The notes: generated from the sequence alone by a model not told the origin. Shown: positions 18,025 to 26,044, numbered from the stretch's first letter. The stretch: DNA of 64,000 nt from JANXQZ01 sp038225555 (GCA_038225555.1 JBBRRB010000013.1:1-64000), one strand, 5' to 3'. Numbers and translations: made by a program.

Positions 18025-18993
18025 TTACACCGCTCCGAACAACTTCGGCAGCCGCGACAATTCCTCGTCGCTCGAATCGTTCGGAACCGAGCAACCCGGA
18101 GCCAATATGAACTTCTTTCCAGCCGCCCCCTTCGCTTTGATCCATTGCTTCTTCAACTCGCCAGGCGCAAGCTCGCGATATTTGCGCTCATCCAAACCAG
18201 CCATGAGCACGCCCGCATATTTCATCCGCAAATCCGACAGTTCGATATGCGTGTAGAGCGAGTAGTTGATCGCAGCAGCCGGCCAGCCCGTATAAAATCG
18301 ATCTATATAAAGCTTGTCCCCGAACTTTTCGTCGCTATGCAGGTGCAGCACGTTCAGCGGCGCGGACCCGACCGCCTGCAGCACGATCTTGTCGAAAGGC
18401 TCGCTGAATTTTGCGTATTCAGTCTCAGTCATCACGCCGGCTTGAGCATTCGCGACAGCCAGCAAGATCCCGGACGCTCCCGCCGCGACCGCCCGCTTCG
18501 CGTGACTCGCCTCCGATTTAGCAATCACCTCCAAAGCAGACAACAGCTTCTGCGGCTTCTCGCGCATCAGCGCCGCAACCTCGGCCTTGGACGACAGCTT
18601 CTCGGCTACGTTCCACGGGTTAAAAATCGTTTCGATAAAATAAGCCTTGCCGCCCAGCCCCTTCCGAATCAGCTCCAAGGCTTGAATCTGGCGCGGGAAG
18701 GGATTCTGCTCCAGCTTCGGCTCGTGCCAAACGCCTGTCGGTTTTGGATAGGCATAATCGCTCATCACCTTGACCAAGTCCGTGTGGAATTTGTCGTGGA
18801 ACTCAAGCGTCGACCGCGCGTGGTCCTCGGGCGGCTTCGCTTCGTCCAAAAAGTGATGCCAAAAACTGAACGGCGTCCGATCCACGTCTTCTCCTCGCAG
18901 CGCATGGTCCACCCGTTCGGTGGAAGACATGGCAGCGCCTCGCAAGAACGCCAGCGAGGAAATACCAGCAAGCAAGTCACGTCGCGAAAGCAT
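18025..18993 (-). CDS. UroD-superfamily protein with a twin-arginine signal
   Basis: 322 residues from ATG 18993, which encodes MLSRRDLLAGISSLAF, a Tat leader. A longer open frame up to 19629 only mirrors the ribBA coding sequence and is rejected. The body resembles the uroporphyrinogen-decarboxylase / cobalamin methyltransferase superfamily (PF01208): an early 'MSSTERVDHALRGEDVDRTP' and 'SFWHHFL', then 'AGASGILLAVANAQAG', 'LNVLHLHS' and 'LMAGLDERKYREL'. Cytoplasmic family members act on haem precursors or methyl-corrinoids. Export of one is unusual, so a methyltransferase or haem biosynthesis role should not be assumed. It is divergent from ribBA with a 49-base gap. Confidence 0.78.
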   Translation of the reverse strand: MLSRRDLLAGISSLAFLRGAAMSSTERVDHALRGEDVDRTPFSFWHHFLDEAKPPEDHARSTLEFHDKFHTDLVKVMSDYAYPKPTGVWHEPKLEQNPFPRQIQALELIRKGLGGKAYFIETIFNPWNVAEKLSSKAEVAALMREKPQKLLSALEVIAKSEASHAKRAVAAGASGILLAVANAQAGVMTETEYAKFSEPFDKIVLQAVGSAPLNVLHLHSDEKFGDKLYIDRFYTGWPAAAINYSLYTHIELSDLRMKYAGVLMAGLDERKYRELAPGELKKQWIKAKGAAGKKFILAPGCSVPNDSSDEELSRLPKLFGAV

Positions 18994-19042
18994 ATTGCAC
19001 AGTGTATCGAATGCCCACCACGTTATCCTGAAGCTTAGCCCG

Positions 19043-20104
19043 ATGTCCTTTGCAACCATTCCAGAAGCGATCGAGTTGTTCCGCGCTGGGCAGATGCTCG
19101 TGATCGTCGACGATGAAGATCGCGAGAACGAAGGCGACCTCACCATCGCCGCGGAAATGATCACTCCCGAAGCGATCAACTTCATGGCGAAGCACGCGCG
19201 CGGACTCATCTGCCTCTCTCTGAGCGCCGAGATCTGCGAAGCGCTCGAACTGCGGCCCATGTCCACGCGCAACACCTCTCGCTTCGGCACTGCGTTTTGC
19301 GAGTCCATCGAAGCGGCGGAAGGCGTCACTACCGGCATCTCGGCTGCAGATCGAGCCCGAACGATACAGGTCGCTATTCGTCCCGATAGCCTCCCGTCAG
19401 ACTTATCCCGTCCAGGGCACATGTTCCCTCTTCGAGCGCGCGAGGGAGGCGTGTTGGTGCGCGCGGGCCAAACCGAAGCCGTGGTGGATCTCGCGCGGAT
19501 GTCCGGCTTGCGTCCAGGCGGAGTAATCTGCGAGATCATGAACGACGACGGAACCATGGCGCGCGTCCCGCAACTGCTGGAGTTCTGCAAATCGCACGCT
19601 TTCAGCATGATCTCGGTCGAAGACATCATCCGCTATCGACTGCAGAACGAGCGCTTCATAAACCGGGAACGTGAGACTTGCCTCCGCACGAAGCACGGCA
19701 TGTTCCGCATGATCGAATACTCAAGCGCGTTGAAGCCGGAACGGCACATCGCATTGGTTCATGGAGAGATTGACCCCGGCCGCGGCGTTCTGGTGCGAAT
19801 GCACTCCCGCTGCACCACGGGGGACGTATTTGGCTCTCTTGAGTGCAATTGCCGTGATACGGTGGAGAGATCGCTAGAGCGGATCTGCCGGGAAGGAAAA
19901 GGCGTGTTCGTTTACCTGCACCAGAGCGGTCCGGGCTTTCGCGATCACGGCAGCTCTGGAACGTTGCAACACGAGACGGGCATCGGAGCCCAGATCCTTT
20001 CAGATCTCGGTCTCAGCACTATTCGATTGCTAACAAACCATCCGCGGAAGATCGTCGGATTAGAGGCGTACGGCATCCACATCGTAGAGCAAGTTCCGGT
20101 ATAG
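19043..20104 (+). CDS. ribBA: RibBA-like protein (DHBP synthase / GTP cyclohydrolase II) with altered active sites
   Basis: 353 residues from ATG 19043, about 50 shorter than usual RibBA. The DHBP synthase half (1-205) keeps 'VDDEDRENEGDLTIAAE', 'GVTTGISAADRA', 'RPGHMFPLRAREGG' and 'IMNDDGTMAR'. However, the metal-ligand His of the 'GHTEA' motif (His153 of E. coli RibB) is Q143 (AGQTEA). The GTP cyclohydrolase half keeps three zinc Cys (C257, C268, C270 in 'HSRCTTGDVFGSLECNC'). It replaces the catalytic 'RQEGRGIGL' with HQSGPGFRD, and the following segment is shortened before 'GIGAQILSDLG'. One or both activities may be reduced or lost. A terminator-like hairpin follows at 20134. Confidence 0.85.
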   Translation: MSFATIPEAIELFRAGQMLVIVDDEDRENEGDLTIAAEMITPEAINFMAKHARGLICLSLSAEICEALELRPMSTRNTSRFGTAFCESIEAAEGVTTGISAADRARTIQVAIRPDSLPSDLSRPGHMFPLRAREGGVLVRAGQTEAVVDLARMSGLRPGGVICEIMNDDGTMARVPQLLEFCKSHAFSMISVEDIIRYRLQNERFINRERETCLRTKHGMFRMIEYSSALKPERHIALVHGEIDPGRGVLVRMHSRCTTGDVFGSLECNCRDTVERSLERICREGKGVFVYLHQSGPGFRDHGSSGTLQHETGIGAQILSDLGLSTIRLLTNHPRKIVGLEAYGIHIVEQVPV

Positions 20105-20109
20105 GAACC

Positions 20110-20132
20110 GTGGGGCAGGCAATCCTGCCTGC
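20110..20132. repeat. Dispersed palindromic repeat, copy 1
   Basis: GTGGGGCAGGCAATCCTGCCTGC-type sequence of 23 bases with a 6-bp stem (GCAGGC/GCCTGC) around the loop AATCCT. A second copy lies at 26785-26807 and differs at two positions that pair with each other, so the stem is kept. The copies lie in intergenic DNA after ribBA and after a frameshifted gene. It looks like a REP-type dispersed element. Confidence 0.6.
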
Positions 20133-20133
20133 A

Positions 20134-20157
20134 GCCGCCTTTCTAGGCGGCTTTCTT
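20134..20157 (+). terminator. Rho-independent terminator-like hairpin after ribBA
   Basis: GCCGCC (20134-20139), loop TTTCTA, GGCGGC (20146-20151), then TTTCTT. It lies 30 bases downstream of the ribBA stop, right after the palindromic repeat. The stem is short but all GC, and the T-rich tail is only moderate. Confidence 0.55.
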
Positions 20158-20242
20158 GCCGGCTTCCCGCCAGTATGTGCGCGCCTCGTGCGCTCATCTA
20201 ACTGCGTATACGCTGCGCGCCGATTGGCTACCGGCTCTTATC

Positions 20243-20743
20243 TCAGTGAGCATTCAAAGCTCGCAAGAGAATCGGATGGGGATTAATAGCCACTCCCTGC
20301 CACCAGTGTTTCTCAGGCCCTAACTCCGATATGGCAAAATGCAAATGCGGCGTGCCCGGATCCGCATTCCCAGTGCTGCCCACATAAGCGATCACATCCC
20401 CGCGCGACACCTGCATGCCATCTTTCAACCCGTCCGCATACCGGTCGAGATGTGCATAGTAATAGCACAGCACCCGATCGCGATCATACTGATACACTGT
20501 GATCCCGCCCGGTTTGCTTAAGAACAACTTCATAATGGTTCCATCCACCACTGCGTGTACCGGAGTCCCTCGAGGTTCGATAATGTCGATGGCCTCATGC
20601 TTATGCCCGCTGTGCGTCTCATCGAAGGTGTCGCGAAGATCGGCGATTTTCATACCCGCGATCGGCAAACCGATCGGCGGGCCGTCAGAAGTGCCAGCCC
20701 AAACCCCCACACTCAACAAAATCGGAATCAAACGCTTGAACAT
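20243..20743 (-). CDS. M23-family metallopeptidase (LytM/peptidoglycan endopeptidase type), exported
   Basis: 166 residues with an N-terminal signal (MFKRLIPILLSVGVWAG). The zinc site is complete: H49-x3-D53 in HEAIDI, H98 in 'YAHLD', and H133-x-H135 in TPHLHF. The intervening 'GTPVHAVVDGTIMK' and 'VSRGDVIAYVGSTGNA' are classic M23/lysostaphin-fold elements. It cleaves peptidoglycan cross-links in the periplasm. The gene starts two bases after the stop of the L,D-transpeptidase gene, and its AAGGAG ribosome-binding site overlaps that gene's end, so both are co-expressed for cell-wall remodelling. Confidence 0.9.
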   Translation of the reverse strand: MFKRLIPILLSVGVWAGTSDGPPIGLPIAGMKIADLRDTFDETHSGHKHEAIDIIEPRGTPVHAVVDGTIMKLFLSKPGGITVYQYDRDRVLCYYYAHLDRYADGLKDGMQVSRGDVIAYVGSTGNADPGTPHLHFAISELGPEKHWWQGVAINPHPILLRALNAH

Positions 20744-20745
20744 AA

Positions 20746-21681
20746 TTACTCCTTGAGAATTACAGGCGTCGCTGTCTTAACGAGGTGGGAGAGTTCCTCC
20801 GCGTCCCAATTTGTAAGCCGAATGCACCCGTGCGATTGAGAGTGGCCGATCTGTCCAGGCTCTGGAGTTCCATGAATACCGTAATGCTCTTTCGACAGAC
20901 CCACCCAGACGGTGCCCACGGGATTGTTCGGGCCAGACGCAATCCGCGCCTTTTCGTCTGTAGCGACCGCGTTCCAGAATAATGCAGGGTCGTAGTTGAA
21001 CACCGGATTATGCTGGATTGTCGTCACCTTCCAATCCCCCAAAGGCAGAGGATCGTGGTCGCTCCCAATCGTGGCGGGATAGCGAGCCAGCACTTCTCCG
21101 CTAGCATCCAACAGGGATACCGTTCGGGACTTCTTGGAAACTTCTACCCGAGCCGCCGCGCTCTCCAGTTTGGGTCGGACCACATTGGGAACCTTGATCT
21201 CTTCGCCCGGCTTTGACAAGTCTTTTCCAGGATTCAGCCTCGCCAGTAACTGGGGGCTGCTATGAAATTTCTCGCCCAGCGCTTCTTGCGCCGACGCATA
21301 TCCGAGAGTCTTTAGTTTGGCCTTTTCAGCCATATCCACCGGAATCGGCTCAAAAGGACCCTTCACTTCTTCCCCAGAAATGGTATGAGAAATGATCAAA
21401 GGTTCATGATCGCGGTTAAGCGCGTCCCAAGTCTCTTTCGTAATGCGACCGCTGACCCTTAGATTTCGCGCTTGCTGGAAACCAGTTACCGCCACCCGCA
21501 GATCGTCGCCGAAATGTCCATCGATCTCGCCAGGTGAAAAATGCGCGCGGTCGAGCAGGATTTGCGCCCTTAAGATGGAACCAGGACCCGCCAACCCTTG
21601 CGGAAGCCGCTTCGGGCTTGCCCCCGCGACCAACGAAACCAAGACACTGGAGAGTACAAGAGCGCAAGCCGCACAATTCAT
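20746..21681 (-). CDS. L,D-transpeptidase with peptidoglycan-binding and LysM-like regions
   Basis: 311 residues from ATG 21681 (MNCAACALVLSSVLVSLVAG). A slightly longer start at 21699 is possible but does not improve the signal peptide. A PG_binding_1-like domain covers about 35-90 (FSPGEIDGHFGDDLR, GFQQARNLRVSG). A LysM-like stretch follows ('LLARLNPGKDL', 'GEEIKVPNV'). The YkuD catalytic domain occupies the C-terminal half with 'HYGIHGTPEPGQIGHSQS' and the nucleophile Cys in SHGCIRLTNWDA. The enzyme makes 3-3 cross-links or attaches proteins to peptidoglycan. It is translationally linked to the M23 peptidase downstream. Confidence 0.92.
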   Translation of the reverse strand: MNCAACALVLSSVLVSLVAGASPKRLPQGLAGPGSILRAQILLDRAHFSPGEIDGHFGDDLRVAVTGFQQARNLRVSGRITKETWDALNRDHEPLIISHTISGEEVKGPFEPIPVDMAEKAKLKTLGYASAQEALGEKFHSSPQLLARLNPGKDLSKPGEEIKVPNVVRPKLESAAARVEVSKKSRTVSLLDASGEVLARYPATIGSDHDPLPLGDWKVTTIQHNPVFNYDPALFWNAVATDEKARIASGPNNPVGTVWVGLSKEHYGIHGTPEPGQIGHSQSHGCIRLTNWDAEELSHLVKTATPVILKE

Positions 21682-21750
21682 ATGCTCCCCATCCAGCACG
21701 TCAAGAGCCGTAGCGCCGCTCGCCTTACGGCGGCTCCTCGGCCCGCAACT

Positions 21751-22620
21751 TTACCGCTGCTTGGGCAGCACCTTCTGCAACTCGGGCGGAACCGCAAAGG
21801 TAATATTCACCGGCAAAACCCGCCCCATCGGCTGAATCCGGATATTCGCCGTCACCGCAGGCAAAGCGATATGCGATGTGCACGCATTGCACGCGATCGA
21901 CGGATCATTCGGATCATACGAAAATACAATCGTCGACTTGCCATTCTGACCGATCTCGGCCGGTGCCACCTTCACGATGATACCTTTAACAGGCATCGGG
22001 TCCACCGTTACCGTCACCGATCCTGGCATGGCATTCGTGACGTGTACTTCGCCCTTCGAAGCCTCATAGCCCTTCAGCTCCACCTCGGTTCTATCCACAT
22101 TAACCATCCGCATAATATTTTCAGCGGCTGCCATCGGGTCAGGCGGAACAACCGGCATCTGAGCCGGACCGTTAGAGTTCTCCGGCGTCACTCTGGAAAT
22201 TCCCCAGGGCGTTTGCACGGCGTCCTCCTTGATGTGATACCACCACCACTTTCCATCCGAGAACTTCCAGGTGGAAAGCGTCGGAATGGTCACTGGCATA
22301 TGCGTTCCGTGCCAGCGATAATCGCCTTTGCACGCTTCGGTAACTGTCGCCTTGGTGAAATTCTCGGAATAATTGATCTTGCTAACTTCGCAAGACTTAT
22401 ACGAGTCCTTCGAAGCTCCGAGAAAGTCGTCCTGGGCGTCGTCTGCCACCACTTGGAACGCCTGCCGGTACTTTCCGCTTATATGAGCGTCGTAAAAAAT
22501 CGTCACCCGAGACCGCAGGGCCTCGTCGATCTCCGGCGGAGCCTTGTCGAACAGGTCGGAATTCTGAGCGCACGCCAACGCACACGGAAGAAATAGAGGT
22601 GATAAACGAGCAAGTTTCAT
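21751..22620 (-). CDS. Secreted protein of unknown function
   Basis: 289 residues from ATG 22620, which gives the signal MKLARLSPLFLPCALACAQ; a longer frame to 23274 merely mirrors the DedA gene. The N-terminal half contains 'RVTIFYDAHISGKYRQAF' and a region that looks like a small SnoaL/NTF2-like fold ending in 'WKFSDGKWWWYHIKED'. The C-terminal half looks like a beta-sandwich of the kind found in DUF1573-like proteins, with a CNAC pair. No catalytic motif is evident. It is upstream of, and codirectional with, the L,D-transpeptidase, ~70 bases away. Confidence 0.72.
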   Translation of the reverse strand: MKLARLSPLFLPCALACAQNSDLFDKAPPEIDEALRSRVTIFYDAHISGKYRQAFQVVADDAQDDFLGASKDSYKSCEVSKINYSENFTKATVTEACKGDYRWHGTHMPVTIPTLSTWKFSDGKWWWYHIKEDAVQTPWGISRVTPENSNGPAQMPVVPPDPMAAAENIMRMVNVDRTEVELKGYEASKGEVHVTNAMPGSVTVTVDPMPVKGIIVKVAPAEIGQNGKSTIVFSYDPNDPSIACNACTSHIALPAVTANIRIQPMGRVLPVNITFAVPPELQKVLPKQR

Positions 22621-22668
22621 AGAATACCCGGGGGAACTAACCTCAGGATACCAACCCGCAAAGTTAGA

Positions 22669-23655
22669 ATGGTGTGCATGCAGCCGGTGCTCGATTTTCT
22701 CTTGCGATACGGGTACTGGGTGCTGTTTTTCAACGTTCTCGCCGAACAGCTCGCCATCCCGATTCCTGCCACGCCGGTCCTGCTGGCCATGGGCGCGCTG
22801 GCCGGCCTGGGCAAATTTTCGTTCGCCGCGTCCCTCCTTCTTGCGAGTCTTGCGTGCCTTATCTGCGACCAGATCTGGTACCAGTTGGGCCGCGTGCGCG
22901 GGCATTCCATCCTGAGGCTGATCTGCAAAATTTCGCTGGAGCCGGATTCTTGCGTCAGCAACACGAAAACCACCTTTGCCAAATGGGGCGCATGGTCGCT
23001 GCTGTTTGCGAAATTCGTGCCCGGATTGAGCGCAGTCGCGTCCCCTATGGCCGGCCTCACCCGCATGCCGCTGCTTAAATTTACCGCAGCCGACCTGGCC
23101 GGTTCGCTCGCCTGGACCGGAACTTTCCTCGCGATCGGCTACCTCTTCCGCAACCAACTTGAGCAAGTCGCCCAATCTCTGAACCACTTCGGCGGACGGG
23201 TTGTGTTCGGCGCACTCATCGCGGTCGGGGCCTACATCGCTTACAAGTATTGGGAGCGACGCCGCTTCATGCACAGTTTGCGGGTCTCGCGCGTGTCGCC
23301 CGACGAGCTCATGTCGATGATGGAGTCCGGTGAGGATGTCCTAGTTGTAGACTTGCGCGACGCTCTTGAGATGGAGGACGGCGTGAAGGTGCGTGGAGCG
23401 ATGTGGATTGCGATGCTCGACATGGAAGCTCGCAAGCATGAGATCCCTCGCGACAGGGAAGTGATCCTCTATTGTTCTTGACCGAACGAAGCCTCGAGCG
23501 CCCGTGCGGCGCTCATGCTAATCCGGCATGGGGTGAAGCGGGTGCGTCCGCTCGAAGGCGGGCTGGACGCTTGGCTGGAGCGCGGCTATCCCGTAGATCG
23601 AGTGGAGGTCGAAAATTCCGCCGCAGTCCCGAAAAATCCCTTGACTCTGACGTAA
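22669..23655 (+). CDS. DedA-family membrane protein fused to a rhodanese domain, with an in-frame TGA (possible selenocysteine)
   Basis: Residues about 1-205 form a DedA/VTT membrane domain (FFNVLAEQLAIPIPATP, 'FAKFVPGLSAVASPMAG', 'GSLAWTGTFLAIGYLF'). A rhodanese domain follows ('VLVVDLRDALEMEDGVKV', 'EVILYCS'). The frame then meets TGA at 23479-23481 but continues perfectly as PNEASSARAALMLIRHG, 'VRPLEGGLDAWLERGYP' to TAA at 23655. Related fusions read YCSCPNE, as I recall, so TGA sits at a Cys position, three codons after the catalytic Cys region begins. A hairpin fitting bacterial SECIS rules lies 14 bases after the TGA. Alternatives are a nonsense mutation or base-call error. The start may be ATG 22678. 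Family role: membrane lipid/ion homeostasis plus sulfur transfer. Confidence 0.78.
23482..23514 (+). promoter_or_regulatory. SECIS-like hairpin directly downstream of an in-frame TGA
   Basis: After the TGA there is a 14-base spacer, then GAGCGCC (23496-23502), loop CGTGC (23503-23507) and GGCGCTC (23508-23514), a perfect 7-bp stem. The distance from TGA to loop is 21 bases. The loop has five bases with G at its second position. These values fit the published bacterial SECIS consensus as I know it (16-37 bases; 3-14-base loop; G in the first two loop positions). GC-rich coding DNA makes chance hairpins fairly common. Confidence 0.45.
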
Positions 23656-23671
23656 CGTCAGGCACCATCAT
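23641..23671 (+). promoter_or_regulatory. MerR-type promoter/operator (long-spacer palindrome)
   Basis: TTGACT (23641-23646) is followed by a perfect palindrome CTGACGT-A-ACGTCAG (23647-23661) and a weak -10-like CATCAT (23666-23671), spacing 19. Such an operator between -35 and an over-distant -10 is the arrangement used by MerR-family activators. A broken MerR gene starts 7 bases later, so this was probably its autoregulated promoter. It also contains the TAA that ends the DedA-rhodanese frame. Confidence 0.55.
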
Positions 23672-23677
23672 CAATCA

Positions 23678-23838
23678 GTGAAGCTGCTTCAACCGCAAGA
23701 GTTCGCGGAAATGGCGGGAGTTACCATCGTCTCTACAGTGGTCAAGACCTGATGTGGTTGGAGCCGATTCTGATGCTCAAATTTCTCGGACTCCCCCTCA
23801 AGCGGATTCGGGAATTGCTTTTTGCGAGCCCGCATCCA
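23678..23838 (+). pseudogene. MerR-family regulator remnant
   Basis: A GTG at 23678 opens MKLLQPQEFAEMAGVT, the start of a MerR helix-turn-helix, but the frame dies at 23752. A second frame from there encodes 'LEPILMLKFLGLPLKRIRE', which is the conserved 'alpha3-4 / LKFLGFPL..I..LL' part of MerR regulators. About 40 intervening residues and the effector-binding domain are missing. The well-preserved operator just upstream supports the identification. It is a decayed gene, not functional as it stands. Confidence 0.65.
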
Positions 23839-23914
23839 GGCAGGCCCAATAGAATGTACACCGACCACAAGCCATGTCGGCCCGGTCGAAGGGGTAAACT
23901 AGTCCGACCCATCC

Positions 23915-25513
23915 GTGATTCGCACCTTACTACTTTTACTCGCTCTTGATACTGCGGCTGTCGCGGACACCTATCCCCGACAGCCGGGTATCGACGCGCT
24001 TCACTACACGTTCCGGCTGACCCTCTCTGACCTGACTGACGAGATTGTCGGAGAGGCCACCGTCGATCTACGCTTCCTTCAGGAAGGCCAGTCGGAGTTC
24101 ACGCTAGATCTGGCTTCCGCAAGCGTCGGCAAGGGGATGACCGTATTGGATGTAAGCTCCCAGCGTGTTTCGTTGCACTTCACTCACGCTTCGGACCGCC
24201 TTCGCATCGCACTCGCTTCGGCGCCAACGGTGGGCGAACGTAGGCAGTTCACCATCCGCTACCATGGAGTTCCGAAATCCGGGCTCCGCATCGGTGCCAA
24301 CAAATTCGGCGAGCGCACCTTCTTCAGCGATAATTGGCCCGACAAAGCGCGGCAATGGCTTCCGACGATTGATCATCCTTACGACAAGGCCACCAGCGAG
24401 TTCATCGTAGTCGCGCCCGTGCGTTACCAGGTCATCGCCAATGGACTGTTGACGGAGCAGACCGATCTCGGCGACGGCCAGCGGCAGACTCATTGGAAGC
24501 AGTCGGTTCCCATCGCGTCGTGGCTGAACGCCCTCGGCGTAGCTCAGTTCACATCGCGGTATTTGGGATCTGTTAAAAACATTCCCCTCGAAACCTGGGT
24601 CTTTCATCAGGATCGCGAAGCGGGCATCGCCACTTTCGAAACGCCCGTGCGTCAAGCGATGGAATTTTACAGCGATCACATCGGACCTTTTCCCTACGAG
24701 AAACTCGGAAACGTGGAAGCGGCGGGAATCAGTGGGGGCATGGAACTCGCCAGCGCGATCTTCTACGGCGAAAAGAGCGTCACCACGAAGCCAGCCACGC
24801 GACTGGTGGCGCATGAGATCGCGCATCAATGGTTCGGAGATGCAGTCACGGAGAAGGATTGGGACGACGTTTGGCTAAGCGAGGGGTTCGCTACGTACTT
24901 CACCTTGCTAACCACGGAACACTACGAAGGCCGGGAAGCTTTCGTCGCTGGATTGAAGCAGAGCCGCGAAAATATCTTCACGCTGCAGAAGAAGATGCCG
25001 GGCGTGCCAGTGATTCACGACAATTTGGCGGACATGACCAAGGTGCTCAACCAGCTCGTGTACCAGAAGGGCGGCTGGACTCTGCACATGCTGCGAGGCT
25101 TGGTCGGCGACGAAAACTTCTGGGCCGGCATCCGCGACTACTATGCGCGTTACCGCGACCGCAACGTGTCCACCGACGATTTTCGCAAGGTGATGGAAGA
25201 GAATTCCGGGATGGAATTAAAGTGGTTCTTTGACCAGTGGCTGCATCGAGGCGGATTCCCCGTAATCGAGGGCACGTGGACTTACGATGCCTCTGCTAAG
25301 CGGCTAAAGATCACGCTTGCGCAAACCCAGCCAGGCGAACCCTATCGTTTGCCGCTGGAATGTTTGGTCGGGACGCGCATCGAAAAGCTGGAACTGAGCG
25401 CACGCCGCCAATCGTTCGAGATCGCTTCGGATGGCGAGCCCGGAGCAGTGGCCTTGGATCCAGGCACCAGGCTTCTAGCCCAGATTCAGTTCGCCAAAGC
25501 CAAGACCGAGTAG
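23915..25513 (+). CDS. M1-family zinc metallopeptidase (aminopeptidase N-like), exported
   Basis: 532 residues from a GTG start, with a short signal (MIRTLLLLLALDTAAVADT). It has the substrate-binding GGMELASAIFYGE (the GAMEN-like exopeptidase motif) and the zinc site HEIAHQWFGD at about residues 300-309, with the third ligand Glu in WLSEGFATYF. The N-terminal beta-sandwich domain is present, but the C-terminal helical domain of long PepN enzymes is missing, as usual for the short secreted branch. It removes N-terminal residues from peptides in the periplasm or outside. Confidence 0.9.
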   Translation: MIRTLLLLLALDTAAVADTYPRQPGIDALHYTFRLTLSDLTDEIVGEATVDLRFLQEGQSEFTLDLASASVGKGMTVLDVSSQRVSLHFTHASDRLRIALASAPTVGERRQFTIRYHGVPKSGLRIGANKFGERTFFSDNWPDKARQWLPTIDHPYDKATSEFIVVAPVRYQVIANGLLTEQTDLGDGQRQTHWKQSVPIASWLNALGVAQFTSRYLGSVKNIPLETWVFHQDREAGIATFETPVRQAMEFYSDHIGPFPYEKLGNVEAAGISGGMELASAIFYGEKSVTTKPATRLVAHEIAHQWFGDAVTEKDWDDVWLSEGFATYFTLLTTEHYEGREAFVAGLKQSRENIFTLQKKMPGVPVIHDNLADMTKVLNQLVYQKGGWTLHMLRGLVGDENFWAGIRDYYARYRDRNVSTDDFRKVMEENSGMELKWFFDQWLHRGGFPVIEGTWTYDASAKRLKITLAQTQPGEPYRLPLECLVGTRIEKLELSARRQSFEIASDGEPGAVALDPGTRLLAQIQFAKAKTE

Positions 25514-25815
25514 TTCGGCCGATTGCTCAGAAGCATGCGGGCAACCCGGCGCGTGTCTTCGGATTCGAACCGGCACGTTCTGGCACCTTCGCGACCATCG
25601 ATCCTGACCCTCTCGTCCTGATGGCTGACCCGATACGCCGTCTGCGCCCCATGATAAGTCTTGAGAGAATCTAGCGGCCAATCGGAATCGGCCACCATCC
25701 GAATCCGGCCTTCTGGCGAGATCAAGATCGTCATATCGGAAGGAACATGACCGGCATGCATCGCGCTCTCGGCCGCGCTCAGCAACTTTCCCGCATTTTC
25801 TACGAACCGGCTCAT
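25486..25815 (-). CDS. Small protein of unknown function, probably conserved in Acidobacteriota
   Basis: 109 residues from ATG 25815 (MSRFVENAGKLLSAAES); the open frame extends to 25941 without support. The middle reads 'MTILISPEGRIRMVADSDW' and 'VRIDGREGARTCRFES', a well-formed pattern that I believe recurs in acidobacterial genomes as an unannotated small protein. There is no signal peptide or catalytic motif. Its 3' end overlaps the end of the M1 peptidase gene by 28 bases on the opposite strand. Confidence 0.6.
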   Translation of the reverse strand: MSRFVENAGKLLSAAESAMHAGHVPSDMTILISPEGRIRMVADSDWPLDSLKTYHGAQTAYRVSHQDERVRIDGREGARTCRFESEDTRRVARMLLSNRPNYSVLALAN

Positions 25816-26044
25816 AAAACACTTATCGCCCCGGCTACGCCAACCTTGAACCTTTCTTTCGGACTGACATCGGCATCCGCCACAAACCGAACCTTCCGGA
25901 GCGCCACCCTCGCTGACGAGCGCCCGCGAGCACCCGCCCAAAAACCAATACGATCAATTTTTAAAAATGTCCACCCAATCCCCTCAACAACATCCATCAT
26001 TAACTCCCTTCCCTCCGCCACCAACCCCAGCTACCCTTACCCCG

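Noticed and set aside
18994..19629. N-terminal extension of the UroD-family frame (534-residue reading)
   Set aside because: It only mirrors the ribBA gene on the other strand; the Tat leader at 18993 marks the real start.
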